From: Litsea cubeba
Lineage: Eukaryota; Streptophyta; Magnoliopsida; Laurales; Lauraceae
Assembly (NCBI GenBank): GCA_012931725.1
Contig: CM022948.1
Coordinates: 46,294,841 to 46,358,840 of the forward strand
Reading direction: 5' to 3'
Length of the DNA: 64,000 nucleotides
Shown here: positions 21,961 through 35,600 of the stretch, one piece after another
Position numbering within the stretch: position 1 is the first letter of the stretch
How the letters are laid out: each line of letters starts with the position of its first letter
The notes under the pieces: generated by a model
The model's database searches: none
Seen by the model: only the letters and a program-made list of their open reading frames with translations
Told to the model about the DNA's origin: nothing
Program-made: the position numbers and the translations under genes

Positions 21961-23727
21961 AATTTTACCAAATAAATGTTGCTAAACATGTATAAGTCCA
22001 ATTTAACCACAAATACACCAAAACACCAAATTCGGTGTTCGTACACACTTTTTGGACGACTTTACCACCCAGTGTGCCGAACGACATTGTCAACTTATTC
22101 ACCCAATTTCTAACCCTAACAGGTCTGAACGATTTCATTCTCCTTTCTTTCCCAAACTTTCTCCTTTCCCACCTTTTTCTCTCTTTCCCTCTTCCTACAT
22201 CTCCGCTCCCGGCTCTCTCTTTCCCTCTCCGCTCCCTACACCTCACCTTCCATTCTCGTTTGCGCCCATTTCATCCCTATCTTCATTCTCACAGATTCTC
22301 TCTTTCTCAAAAATTACTCAACAAAAGTCTCTCTTGGAGATCATTTGCAGAGAGCAAAAATCCCCCCCCCCCTTTCTTTCTCTTTCCCTTCTCATTCATT
22401 GCACGTGGGACGAAGTTCTGATTTGGATCTCAGGGGGGGCCATCGTCGTTCACCAGAGGGCACCAAAGAAGAGGCCATGCATTTTTCAATCTAATTCTGC
22501 TGGTGGCAGAACCCTTGGCTGACGGAGAAAAAGGAACAAGGGCAGCCCATCCGAACTGACGACCTCTGCCGGAGTCGTTGTTACATAGACTGATCACCAA
22601 AGGATCTCTTAACACTGACCGGAGAAGGTGGGCTCCGCATCGATTCAGGTTTGCCGATCGTCGCTGCCGATATGCAGAACTTCTTACCATTGTGGGAGAA
22701 GACAAAACCCTTGGACAGAGGATTAGAGAATAGCAAATTGGAAGATGAAGGCTCAGGTTTCTGTTTCCATTGTCGAAGCGCATATTCACCCACCGTCGTC
22801 GGAGAAGACTAACAAAGGGTGCTGGGTCTGCGATTCCCACACCTTCAACTAACTCATTGAAGACAGCTTCAGTAATATTCTCTCTCATTCTCCTTTGATT
22901 TCTGCATTTTCTCTTATTTTTTAGGGATTTGTTTTGCTAGTGAATCTAGGTTTGGTTGATTTGCAGTTTTCTTATGGTAGATATCTGGTTTAATAGTGAA
23001 TCTAGGTTTTGACTGATTTGCATAATCTTTTTTAGCCATCTGTGGGTATATTTTCTTCTTACTTTTGATTTTTTTTCTTTCGCTAATAAAATTAAGGCAA
23101 AAAATTCAGTCAACAACTTGTTATTGGGAATGGATATGTTGTTATTGGTTTTTATGATATGTTGTCATAGTTTAACTGATTATGACCACAAATGGTTTTG
23201 ACACACTCCTAACCCAGCAATCTCCATTTTTATCTTTAGTTTCATCTCCATTAATCTAATTGCTTGATGGATAGTTTTAGTTTTTTTGAATTTAATGGTT
23301 TGGGGTTTCATTTGATTATAGGACTTAAAAAGTAAAGCCCTTCTATATTTGAATGTAGAGCTTAATTGTAATTGCTTTCTTACACTTGATTATAGGATAA
23401 ACTGTCTCCTAATACTTTTATTCCTTTTTCTTATTCATTCACCATTTTCAGAAACATTGGTACTTCGAAACATTAAAAGCTGTTTGAAAACTTGTTTTGT
23501 AGGCCACATCTGCTAATCCAATGGAAGTAAGATATTTACCATGGGATTTCTATTTACAATTCATCACGATGGGCAGATTATATTTGGAAGTTCATATGGG
23601 CATTTATAACATGTAATGGGAGATGGTGGAAACCAGAGCATTGGAGCCAATATCAAATCCTTTTTATTTGTAAGGGCTTGGTTTATAATTCTAGTGGCAG
23701 GCGTTGTGTACATATAAGAATCCTGTT
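21961..23727. other. Gene-like but unassigned segment with CT-rich leader
   Basis: A strongly pyrimidine-rich stretch (22120-22330) is followed by a GC-richer block (22430-22880) and then T-rich, intron-like DNA. The order resembles a plant 5' UTR, first exon and first intron, but no conserved protein motif can be read on either strand, so this may be a decayed gene or a leader of a transposon. Confidence 0.25.
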
Positions 23728-25400
23728 AGGGATTTTGTGTTTAGCAATTTGATGGATGCATTATCATTTTAACATCAATCAAATTTTCACACATGCATTG
23801 ATTTTGAAATACTTGAAATCTTGATTTTCACGTGCATTGGCTTTTAAGACTTTTAAGAATTATGTTTCATACATGTTTTGATTTTAAACTTAGATGCATT
23901 TATTTTTTAAAAGAAGTTTTGAATCAAGCAAGCCAATGGATTTAGAAGTTTCAAATCATCTTTGGCATTTTAGATTTCATGTTTTTTAAAAACTCTTAGA
24001 ATGACCAAGCTTGATTCAATAACCCAAAAGTCCCCACAAGAAATCACTTTGAAATATTCAATTTTTGGGAAAATGGTCCCTGGACTCAGTTGACCCGCAG
24101 TGTGCTCGGTCGACCGAGCCCATGGACCTGGTCGACCGAGCACACTGTAGGTCGACCGAGCAGATGACCTTTGGGTATTTTTCAAACGATCAAATTCTTG
24201 ATTGTTAAGGGGAGGTCAACCGAGCAAAGGTACAGGTCAACCGGGGACACGCAGAAAGTCAAGTTTTGATTATAAATAGTGGTTCATTCCTTGAAAAAAT
24301 GTGATGAACATCTAAGCCTTCTTTGAGGTGTTTGGAGACAAAAGAAAGGAGAATGAACTAAGAGAGACCAAGGGGTCATTTAGAAAGCTAAAGCTTGGAA
24401 TCATAAAGTTAAATCTCTAAATAAGCTTTACTTTTCTAAATCATATCTTACATGCTTTATTTAATTTATTGGTAAATGTATTTTAACATGCTAACTATGA
24501 TGTGTTGAATCCGTTAACATATTTAATCTTGGACTAATTTGTGTTGGATTCTTCACCTTGATTCAAACCAAGTTTGTTTTAAAAAACTTTATTAATCACG
24601 CCTTGCCAAAATCTTTGATTTCTTTTATAGCATGATTCATTTACTGGGTTGAATCCTCATTTGTTGTTTTCAATCTTTTTAGAAACTTAGTTAAACTAGT
24701 ATGTTTTGAAAACAACTATGCACATACATCACATGCTTAGAATTAAATAGTTTCATACAATTTGTGAGCTTTTGATTTTCATATCATCAACAAATTAGTA
24801 TTTATACATGTGATTTGTATTTCTTTTCAATCAAAACTTTTTATGTGCCTTAAACTTTTAAATCCTTTAAGCATATATTAATTGGGCTTACTTTTAAACT
24901 TGATTGAAGTTATCACACACACACCATGAGCATTCATCTTTGCATTACATAGAGTGTTGTGTGAGTTTATTTTTTAATTTCATATCCGCCTAAATTAGAG
25001 GCATTATAATCGAGCTTTAATTGTATCTCTTCTAGTGTTTGTATAGACACTACTTTGAGAGAAAAAATTATTGTTGTAAAGGTTATCGCTTAGTCTAAGA
25101 AAAGCATAGTGTAAAGGTTATTGCTTAGCCTAGAAAAGCACATTGTTAAAGGTTATTGCTTAGCCTATTAAAAAGCATAGATAGTGGAAATCCGGTGGGG
25201 TATAGGATCACAAGCCAGTAGTGGATGTAGGCATTGAGGCCGAACCACTATAAATCTTTGTGTGATGGTGCATGCTATGTGGTGATTGTGTTAGTTAGCT
25301 TCCGCGTTTAGTCTTATTATCATCACAAGTGACTAGTTGTTTTAAAGAAGTTTAAAATTGGTCATAATTGGTCACTAATTAATAGCTCACCATTTCACTC
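23728..25400 (+). repeat. Probable solo LTR or LTR fragment, Copia-like
   Basis: The right part contains a block (25170-25290) with GTGGATGTAGGC, GGCCGAACCACTATAAATC and a following TTGTGTG. This arrangement is typical of the R/U5 region of large plant Copia (SIRE-like) LTRs, which then often end in a C-rich stretch such as that at 25395-25430. A TGTTAGGG near 23727 is a possible left end. No internal domain and no target duplication were found, so the ends are tentative. Confidence 0.4.
24090..24250 (+). repeat. Repeated GGTCGACCGAG motif with inverted-repeat pairing
   Basis: GGTCGACCGAG occurs at about 24108, 24130 and 24150, with variants GGTCAACCG near 24215 and 24235. CAGTGTGCTCGGTCGAC and GTCGACCGAGCACACTG are inverted copies able to pair as a hairpin. 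Similar cores occur at 25610-25810. Confidence 0.75.
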
Positions 25401-25439
25401 CCCCCCTATAGGGTAACGATCCCCCCTATAGGGTAAGGA

Positions 25440-27475
25440 TCCCGGGCTTTCAAATCCCTATAGATATGAGCTGCGTTGTTTTTTTTTTTTATTTATAATT
25501 TGAGTGATGCTTTCTATATTCATATTTTGAGTGTGTGAATGTAATTTTTATAGATTTTGCTCTATCAATATATTGACGTATGTCAATATATAATGACGTA
25601 AGTCAACCAGGGTCCCTTCTAGTCGATCAAGTACACTATGTAACTAAGACAGCCTGACATACAATATTCCTAGGTTTCACAGTGTAGTCAGTTGATCAGG
25701 GTCCCCTGTGGTCGACCGTGTACACTGCCTAACTTAGATAGGCTGATAGATAAGTTCCCATGAATTCCAGTGTAACCAATCGACCTGTCTTTCATGTGGT
25801 CGACCGCATACACTAAGGATTGTATGTTTCAGAATTGGCTCATTTTGCAATTTGATCATGATTGGGCCCCATTGACCTTCCATTTCAACTGAGATGAGTG
25901 GACCAGACATGAGTCAAGGGCTGAACTTAACCTCTTCAGTGCCATCACCTTCAGAGCACCAAGTTACATATTTATTAAGCATCTGAAACCCTTTTTGACC
26001 ACTATTTGGTGAAATGGGACCCTACACCTGAATGTGTGGCCTTGACTTAGGTTGGATCCCTTGTAATTACCCTTTATTGATTGATATCGATATCATATGC
26101 TTATTATGCAACTTCTCCACTCTTTATTGTTATCCATATTCTTGTTAAACATGATTTATAAATGAATTGACATGATGGATGGATGTATTGAAATGAAAAC
26201 CTTGACCTAGGGTTGACTTAGAGGTGACCTTGGATGTGTATGGAGGATGTTTGACCCATGTCTATGGCTAGGCAGGCTATTCTATGGCCCAATGGATGGA
26301 TGGATGGATGATAAACAATGGAGTAGATGAATTATTTAGGTTCCTTGTCTAGATGTACCCTATGTCGGGTTATATATGAATTGACATGATTATGGACTAG
26401 GAATATGGTATATGGGCATGATGATGGATGTATGGTATGTATGGACTATGTTGCCGATCCTTGTATGGACCTATGAGACCTTGCTCGCGCAAGGGTAGCC
26501 TAGCCAAACATCGACCTGATGATGCGGTTCCTTTGAGTCGGCATAAACATTAACTCGATTGAAGAGCTAATCCTTGGCACTGGTCACCCTTGGTATGACC
26601 TATTATTATGTTAAGGTCGTCATGATGAGCTAGTAAGGTGGATGAACACCACTAGGGTATAGGACACTACACAATACCAAATTACGGTCGGTAGACTCCT
26701 GTAATATTGTTTCTGTCGGGCTATGATCTCGTACATTCCCCGCCGCAACTCATGTGTAGTACTGGAGGGCTGTGTCATAATATTCCGTGGTACTAGCCTA
26801 TGTGGATGTGCCATATTGATTAGTTGGGTGATTTATTATATTTCCTTTATATTGATCCATAATGTTATTATTATCGTACGATCTGCCTAGCATTGTTACC
26901 ATTGTTACTCTATTGATCTTATTATTGTAACTACTCCCTTTTGATGCATCCATGCTATGCTATTTTGGTATACTGTGCTGCCAAGTCCCTTGGTATCCGA
27001 CCCATTATTATTTGGTGCTTAGGTATCATTACGGACCCCATTGCCCTAGACGACGAGGCATCCCTCAAGGCGCCTCTAGTGAAGGATTACGAGTGGGGTT
27101 CGGGTGACGTTGCAGTTTTACCTGAGGATGGAGAGCCAGCACTTGGGGCTGAGTGATCTTTTGTTTAGGTTTTGAGTGTCATTCGTGTGAGGATTGAGAC
27201 ATTGATTGTACAAATCACTTTTATTCATACTTTGAGACGTATCTAGACTTGTCTTTCTATTTGACATATGCACGGTGATGCCATTGGATTTGGTTGGATA
27301 CATATTGCTTCCGCTTACTTTATTTTTCTTCCGCATTATTAAGGATTCACTATTATAATTGTGATAAGAAAATTTTAAATTGGACCTCACTACAAACCTA
27401 TGATCCTGAGCTGTATTACGACCCAAATCCGGGCCCCATGGCGGTAAACTCGGGATTCAGAGGTGGGGCGTGACA
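25440..27475 (+). repeat. Probable LTR fragment, end GGGGCGTGACA
   Basis: The right end, TTCAGAGGTGGGGCGTGACA at about 27456-27475, is a well-known type of plant Ty3/gypsy LTR terminus. GTCGACC-bearing degenerate repeats at 25600-25810 and a GATGGATGGATGGAT simple repeat near 26290 lie within. I could not place the left end or a target duplication. Confidence 0.4.
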
Positions 27476-28220
27476 TTTTCGGTTGTTGCACAGTAGAGAT
27501 AGGAAAGAAGTCATCTCTAGACTTTTCAGTTCTATCGATTCATATCAAAGGTAGAGGATTAAAAAAAAACCACAACACTGTCGAAGAAGAAACCTAAGAA
27601 AAGGAGGTGTTATTGTTAGTTGGTATAGAGCATGGAGAGGATCCATACTCTCCGATAGGATTGGTTGCAGGGAACCACAGAGCATAAAAGAAAAGATCGA
27701 TTTTCTCTGTTACAATGCTCGCCGGAGAAGTTTCAGAGAGTAAAGAGATAGGAGGAGTTCGTCCTCGTTTGCTATTGTTTATGGTTTTAAAAAGAACAGA
27801 GAGTTGGGTCATCTCTGAGCACAAATTGAAGAAAGAGATCCCAATGGCTGAGATCTGATCAAATAAGGTTAAATTCGTTGCTCCGGTTCGATTTTGCCCA
27901 TACGGAGAAGAAAGGCAATGTTGGGGCTGTGCACACTATCGACGGAGATTGAGGGTGAGAGATTCATTGGATCTAAAAACTAGAAGTTAGCCACATCCCT
28001 CTTGATTGATTGGTGCTCTTGCGCAGAAGATCGAAGAAGCGCTGATCAGAGGACTGCAGGAAACCATACTGAATGAGGTTGTTGGGTTTATGTCTTATAT
28101 TCCGGATTTACCGGAGTGGTCCATTGGGTTAGCCAATGACCGGGTTTAGGGTCAAGGGTATTTTCATCATTGTATCGGGGCTTTCTGGGTGGCTAAGAAA
28201 TCGAAGATTATATATAATAT
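27476..28220. other. Unassigned sequence between LTRs
   Basis: Purine-rich, leader-like sequence without a conserved reading frame. The last part (28080-28200) resembles an LTR or UTR tail. Nothing firmer can be said. Confidence 0.3.
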
Positions 28221-30626
28221 TGTTGACAACAAAAAAGTCACTTTGCCTACTCAACATCAAGACAGCTACATGAAGCTGCAGCCTACCATAAATGGGCAAT
28301 GCTACTTCTCAAAAAATCAAATCTTGTCAGAATCAAACAAAAACTGCAAGATTCTTCAAGACAACCAAAAGAGGAGTACACAAGAAGTTTCGGGCCATTT
28401 CAAAATCATTTGGCTTAACTTCGTTTCTCCGGCAGCGGAACAGGAGCTCCCAGCGGCGACAGCATCGGAGACACCAAATCTTCGATCAGAGCCTATGGAT
28501 AGTCTCAAAATACATCCAAAAGGCTCCACGTCAAGTTCCAAGTTAAACCAACAACGTTTGACCCTCCATCGACCCTCGGAAGCCAATTCAAGCCTCCCGG
28601 CGGCGAAGCTCCCTGGGACCATGGTTTCTAATACAAAGCCTATGGATCATCTCAAAATGACTCCAATAGGTTTTCTGTCAAAATTCAAGTCAATCGGACA
28701 TCTGTTGACCGCACATCAAAGCGCGACATCTTCCTCGAGATAAAATCAAGTCTACTGGCGACAGGACCCCATACGGCTTTAAAACTCAAATAAAATCCTA
28801 TGGCTGGTCTTATTTATTATTCAGGAGGCTTCACCTTAAATTTTAGGTCATTCCGACATCGTTTGACCCAGTTTCAGCTTCTGACGGAAAATCGGCAGCT
28901 CTACGTGACAAAGTCTTCGACTTTCCCGGAAAATTAAAAACTTTGCACTCCAAAATGCGAGGATTCTCGTCAAGTTTTCTATAGGGAAATCAGGCCAACA
29001 AATGTAAAAAAATGTCAAGAAAAACATAGAAGAAAAAAGAATTGAAAAAGACCTCAAAACGGCCACGAAACGGGACCAAAAGTGGAAAAACCCCCCTAGC
29101 CAGGGTCGCGGGCTGCGACCCTGTGCATGGTTGCCGGTGACCATGGAGCTCTAGGTCTCCGGATTTCCCCCGGAGAGACCCGTTTTCCATCTTTTTTCGC
29201 GTTTCGAAGCGTCCAACTCCTGTGATTTTCCAAAATCCATACTTTTGAGGCACCGAATCTTTCGGCATCCGTCAAAATTACAGATCTGTCTTCAAAAGTA
29301 TCAAAATCAATACTGATCGTCAACCGATCAACCAAAAAGTGTGCTTTCTACCCGATCAATCGAGAAATCGACAAGCAGATGACACCAACCCGCTGTTGGC
29401 AATCAATGCCTGAAGTTATATGGTCAGCCGATGTCGATCTACATAAAGACCCATCGATGATCATCGCCAGAAAAATCTCAAAAGACGCGGCACGGCCCGC
29501 GACTCTTCAACTGCTCGGCGACCACTTAATGAGATTAATTGACTAGCTTTATTGCAGTCATTAATTCATTTCTTTGGACGGCCCAATTAGAAGCAAGCAT
29601 CCAGGAGTTACAAGTCAATTGATTCATGGCATTTAACCCATGAAACTCCTCCCATCATGGTGATTAAAGGCGACTAAATGCGCTCAATCTCCACCGGCCA
29701 ATCATAAGCCAAGAAAAAGGAGTTACAAAATAAAGAAATGAAATCTTGTAACTCCTCCCTTTATGTAGCTTTATGACAATTAAGGTTCATAAATCCTCCT
29801 AAATGGCTACCTAAAAGCCTATAAATAGGAAAGCACTCCCAAAGCATAAAACACAGATCCCAGATCAGAAAAAAAGCACAGAAAATATAGAGAAAGAAAA
29901 AGAAAACTCTGCGAAGTTCTGCACCGACCACCGCTACAAGGTTACAAAAGTCCCTTGGGGGGCACCCCCAAGGTCCTTGCCTTCTCCTTCTGCCTCCAAT
30001 GGCTTAGACGTGGCTTTTCAGCTCGTCTAGCTTTTTATTGGGCATAGGACCTCCTCTTGGTCTTTGTCCTCTAAAAATCTGAGGTTATAGCCAAGCCAAG
30101 CGAATCAAGAGCATAATATGTTCTCATCTGCATGGATGATGGCGAAGTCCACACATGGCTTGCGACCGTCAATCTGAACGAATCCCCCACAATCTCCTGA
30201 GAAGTTAGATCCTCATTTTCTTGCTTTTCATTGTATTTTGTATTTTTCTAAAAGAAACAAAGATCACAACTCTTGTCTTTTATTATTGATAAGAATTGTA
30301 AATCGGCTATAAACACCAAAATCGGCTATAAACGCCAAAAATCGGCTATAAATGCCAAAACATCACCTTTCACGGCAAATAAAAAAATGTCTCTTTTCCT
30401 AAATATATGTGCAATGAAAAACTTGAAAGAAGTTGATTTCCTTTTTACTTGCAAAGGTCGATCTCCGGATCATTACTTGCAATTCTAAGTAAAATAGAAA
30501 ATCTGGCACACCCATATAAAAAAAATGTTGATACCCGCTTTGCCACCAGTCACGAAAGGGTTGGACCCCACGGACTCTCACGTCCGCCGACCTTAGTAGA
30601 ATAGTGCGCAGATGCGCGGTCCATCA
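28221..30626 (+). repeat. 5' LTR of Tat copy 2 (about 2.4 kb)
   Basis: It starts TGTTGACAACAAAAAAGTCA and ends CGCGGTCCATCA, followed after three bases by a primer binding site, which identifies it as the 5' LTR. Relative to the LTR at 14373-16929 it lacks about 120 bp near 28550-28570, at a repeated GGCGGCGAAGCTC context. Confidence 0.92.
29820..29827 (+). promoter_or_regulatory. LTR TATA box
   Basis: TATAAATA in AGCCTATAAATAGGAAAG matches the same site in the other LTR. It is the likely core promoter for gag-pol RNA of this copy. Confidence 0.65.
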
Positions 30627-30629
30627 AGC

Positions 30630-30647
30630 TGGCACACTCGGTGGGAC
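30630..30647 (+). other. tRNA primer binding site of Tat copy 2
   Basis: TGGCACACTCGGTGGGAC starts three bases after the LTR end. The leading TGG pairs with the CCA end of a tRNA. I do not assign the tRNA species without a tRNA database comparison. Confidence 0.75.
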
Positions 30648-30849
30648 TCGTTCATTTGAGAACACGATGCTTGGAAATGAAGTATTTGCATAACATATTT
30701 TTGCTCTATGCTTATACTTCTTTTTTGGATTTCTTGGCTACCTTCTAGTTGGTGGCCTATGTTGGATTTCGCATCTAAAAAAAATGAGATGGGATTTTTT
30801 AGAAATTTCTAATTCTTCGAATTTATTTTCACTCTTTCTCTTTAAAAAA

Positions 30850-32240
30850 AATCAGATTTCTCAGTTTGGATTCAAAATTGAGAAACTTTGATCCTCTCCT
30901 ATCGTTTATCGTGCTTGCAGAAGTGTTGAGCTTGTTCGAATAAGGATTTGGGCCATCGTTTCTCTTCGATGAGTTCATTAGAGATCTTAAAAAAAATCAA
31001 AAAAATCAGATTTCTCAGTTTGGATTCAAAATTGAGAAACTTTGATCCTCTCCTATCGTTCATCGTGCTTGCAGAAATGTTGAGCTTGTTCGAATAAGGA
31101 TTTTGGCCATTGTTTCTCTTCGATGAATTCATTAGAGATCTTAAAAAAAATCAGATTTCTCAGTTTGAATTCAAAATTGAGAAACTTTGATCCTCTCCTA
31201 TCGTTCGTCGTGCTTGCAGAAATGTTGAGCCTGTTCGAATAAGGATTTGAGCCATCGTTTCTCTTCAATGAATTCATTAGAGATCTTAAAAAAAATCAGA
31301 TTTCTCAATTTGGATTCAAAATTGAGAAACTTTGATCCTCTTCTATCGTTAATCCTGCTTGCAGAAATGTTGAGCCTGTTCGAATAAGGATTTGGGTCAT
31401 CGTTTCTCTTCGATGAGTTCATTAGAGATCTTTAAAAAAAAATTCCAAAAAATCAAATTTCTCGTTTTGGATTCAAAATTGAGAAACTTTGATCCTTTCC
31501 CTTCTGGGCGCTGGTGCTCGCGGAAATCGTTGAGCCCGCGTTCGGATCAGGGATTGGGCCATCGTTTCTCTTCGATGAGTCTATTTGAGATTAAAAAAAA
31601 AGACATAGACCACTAAGGTTAAACCAATTGCGTTCTTTGATCATGGTTAATTCAAGAAAATCCTTGTCCAAAGTGTGGAGACAGCTTGACTGTTCTAGGC
31701 AATGGTCCTCCAAACGGGTTCATTAAGTAATCCTATATTTACCTCAGGGCAATTCTATCAATTGAGATTTCTTAAGACCGGTTTAGGAGGCCTATGTGTA
31801 CTCTCTCGTCTTTTAATCTTTAAAATAATTTTTTTTCAAAATAAAAATTATAAAATAATTTTTTTTCAAAATAAAAAAATCAAAATAAATTTTTAAAAAA
31901 AAAATAAAAAAAAATTTCAAAAAAATTTTTAAAAAAGAAATTTAAAAAAAAATATTAAAAAAATATTAAAAAAAAAACTTCCGTCATTTTGGGTTCAGAT
32001 CTGAGAAATTTTGGTCTCCTCCCTTCTGAGCACTGGCGCTCGTGGAAATCGTTGAGCCCATGTTCATATTAGAATACCTTTTTCTCTCTTTGATAAACCC
32101 GATCTTGGCCTTTCAAAAAAAATCACGTCATTTTTTTATTCAGATTTGAGAAATTTTGGTATCTTCCCTTCTGGGCACTGGCGCTCGCAGAGATCGTTGA
32201 GCCCGTGTTTAGATTCGAATACCATCTGCTCTTTTTGATG
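30850..32240 (+). repeat. 145-155-bp tandem repeat array in the retrotransposon leader
   Basis: Five units with the anchor GATTCAAAATTGAGAAACTT occur at about 30868, 31022, 31168, 31313 and 31468. Each continues with a TTGAGC-TGTTCGAATAAGGATT block and TCGTTTCTCTTCGATGA. Two diverged units follow near 31990 and 32142 after an A/T-rich spacer at 31820-31985. The array sits between the primer binding site and gag, in the untranslated leader. Confidence 0.9.
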
Positions 32241-32652
32241 AATCCAATCTTGACCTTTCAAAACAAAGAATCTCATCTCAAGGATGAGGTCTCCAAACAT
32301 TTGTGCCTAGCAATACTGGTACGCCTTTTCAGGGTCTACTATATTTGCGACCGACGCATTTGTAACTCCAACCTTATATTCTTCTTACCTCGAGCAAGCT
32401 CTGCTTCTCGATAAGTCGAATTTAGGTTCACAATTGCTTCTAGCAGTCACTGGGACGCTCATTCTGGGCCCACCATACTTGCGATCAGAACAATTGTATC
32501 ATCTATGGCTTTTTGCCTTCTTCATGTCGATTGGGTCATGTCCCTCGAGCAATTTGAAAAGACAAAATCATAAAATTTTTCATTTATGATCATTATATTC
32601 TTGTGATTACTAATGGATGTGGCCTTGTTTCAGAAATTTTCAAAAACTAACA

Positions 32653-35600
32653 ATGGCAGCTTCCTTGACCATTACTTTTGATGAGAACAAGTACCAACTC
32701 ATGCTTCAACAGAAGCAAACCATGCGCACTTACAAGCGCCCTGCCAGCTGCCGAAACATCAACTCCCTCGGTAACTCTCTGAACTCCGGGTCGACATCGA
32801 CTCCCCGGACTATCGTCTTTGGGACGCTGGGACCATTCTCACTTCCCGAAGAACAAACTGCTCCTTCTAAGAAGCAGAAGGTCGCCTCCCAACGTGTCAC
32901 TACCGTGACACCAAAGGCGAACACCAAAAAGCCCGAAGCCCGCGGCACCCCCGCGAAGCCTCGACCCGCAAACAACCAGGTCTATCCCAAGACTTAGTCC
33001 CCAAGACCTTCACCAAAACAAAGAAGGTTCCAAACATCTACCAAGCTAGCATACCTGGCCCCACTCAAAGAGAACTAGTTCTACCCTCTTGCTTACATGA
33101 AAGAGGAGAGACCCGTCTCCAACTTGACAACGAAGTCAACCCAGCATGAGCCGGCTTGTTCATACAAGCCCAAAAGCAGATCATGCATCACTAGGCATCT
33201 ACAAGCACCAGCTAAGGCCTACAATCCTTCTGCTCGACCCTTCATATCTACAGGGGCCGAACTCGAAAAACTCAAAGCTTCGCTGCAACAGGCGAAGGAT
33301 CGGGTTCGTATCCTGTCCTTGCCTAGCTACAAAGAAGACAGGTTTGGCTGCTGCGCCCGAGGGAGCACATCCTTCATTGTCAAAGCCCAGCCAGAGCTGA
33401 CCGAAGCTCAAATTGCTCATCGTATACGCCGCCGCTCGTCGTATCGACAAAAGAGACTAGAGAAGCAAAGGACGTAGCCTCCTACACTTCAAGTCTCTCA
33501 CAAATGGGTCGAAAAAGAAAGACCCGACCAAGTTGCTGCTGTCCATATGGTTGGAAAAACCAGAAGACGCCAAAAGTCAGCAACAAAAATCCAAATTCGA
33601 CATCCGATGACCCGTAGCATCTCCAGGACAAGAAGACATTCAGAAGAATCCCCTGCACCTTCAAGCCAAGGATGGCAGAGTGATCCTTCCTCAAGCTCCT
33701 CATCAAAAAGAATGAGCCCTAGCTCAGTCAACAGGACAATTTCTTCGTTCGAATCTCGAGGGATAAACGTCCTGGCTACAAATTCTGAGCCACCACCTTG
33801 CAACCCACCTCAAGATGATGCGTTCACACGCATCCAGCAGTTGGAACAAGGCCAACAGAGGATTGAAACTATGATGGAAAACCTTCTCCTCACCTTCCAA
33901 AATCAGGCGAACAATGAACCTCCTCCGAATCATCAAGATGATGAGGTAAATGGAGAAGAAAATGAGCCACGTGCCCTCACCAAAAAGGACGTAAACAGTA
34001 TCCTCACAAAAGCTAAAGAAGAGGATATACTCAAAGAGCATGGGATCAAGCCACCATATCCCTTATGGATGGACTCGGTCCCATTCCCTACAAAATTCAA
34101 GCATCCTACTCTCTAAACATATACGGTGAAATGATCAGCCAGACAGCACGTCATCCACTTCAAGATCTTGACGGGAGCTATCGTGGATCAAGATGCACTC
34201 AAGATCCGCCTCTTCGCAAGCACTCTAAAAGGTACGGCCTTCGATTGGTACTCCACTCTTCCGGAGGACTCCATCCAACACAAACTGGGCCATGCTAGAG
34301 ACAGGCTTCCTGACTCACTTCAAAGGTGAGGATCATCCCGCTAGTATGGCTCAGCTCTTCAGCCTAAAATAGGGGGAGAATTAGTCGACATACGACTTCG
34401 TTCATAAGTGGAAAGCAATGGCGTACAAATGCTCTGATGTACTGCCATAAGCGTCGCTAGTCGACATTTGCCGAAACAACATGAGAGCTAGAATCCGCTC
34501 CATGATCATCGGCAACAAATCAAAGAACCTGGGAGAACTCCTAGAAGCTTCCATGGAAACTGAAACGGTGATCAAAGACCTCAACAGTCAGAAATCATCA
34601 AGAAAAGAATCAACCGCCATTGCAACCTCAAAGCCAACGAAAAAAGAGGTCCTCAATGTGCAAACCAAGTCAACTCCTCAGCCATTAAAGAAAGCTGAAA
34701 ACAAAGCTACAGGTAAAAGACCTGAACTCTCAGATGCCTTCAAAGAGCGAGTGGAAAAGAAATACCCGTTCGATGAAGATGTTGATGAAATCTTCGGGGC
34801 CCTCGTGGCAAACGGCAAGCTCACCTTGCCTGAACCCAAAAGACCGGGTGATGTTGGCAAAACCAACGATCCTCGGTACTGTCCACACCACCAGATGATC
34901 TCGCATCCTCTCAATCAATGCTTCGCTGTGAGAGAGAAAATAAACGAGTTGTGGAAAAACGGAGTTATCACCTTTGACAAAAACTATGGGTCTGCCTCCG
35001 TCAACATGGTGTCTTGTGGACAAATACCAAAATCACCAAAGAAGAAGATCACTACTTCCTTCAAGGTGATAAACAGAATTGAAGTGTCCGAAGAGCTAGT
35101 TCCTTACCCGACACTAGACGGACAACCCATATGGGTACATCCTGATCTCCTAGAATATGAAAACTGGGAGATCGTGAAAACAAAGCCAACAACTCAACAG
35201 CAAAGGCAGGCTAGGAAACACCTCCTCAAGTTCAAACGGCAAGATAAGACCCAACCAAAACAAGAAGTCCAAGAAAAGGCAGAGGCCTCCTCTACCGCTT
35301 CACTGGGGGCAACAAAAACGTCCCTTCCAGAGACTTCAAAGGGGGCAAGAAAATTCACTCTCAGTGATTTCATGCCACCTCAATTCAAAGAAGAAGCCAC
35401 GAAGGGGGCATCATACTCTTGCAATTCGGTAGTTGGATTCTCCATTGACGGATACGAGTCTAGCGACATCGATGATGGATTCGAGTCCAACTACACCGAT
35501 GAGTGGGAGGAATCCTTTGAAACAGGAGAATATCTCTCCGATGAAGAATGGATTTCTGAAACTCACTTTATGCCAGTAATCTGGTATTACCCCTACAGCC

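Noticed and set aside
22430..22888. 152-codon minus-strand frame
   Set aside because: No recognisable motif, overlaps a CT-rich region, and an opposing frame of similar length exists; not supported as a gene.
30899..31422. Repeated minus-strand frames starting MNSSKRN or MNSLKRN
   Set aside because: They are the same shadow of the 145-bp leader repeat read on the wrong strand.
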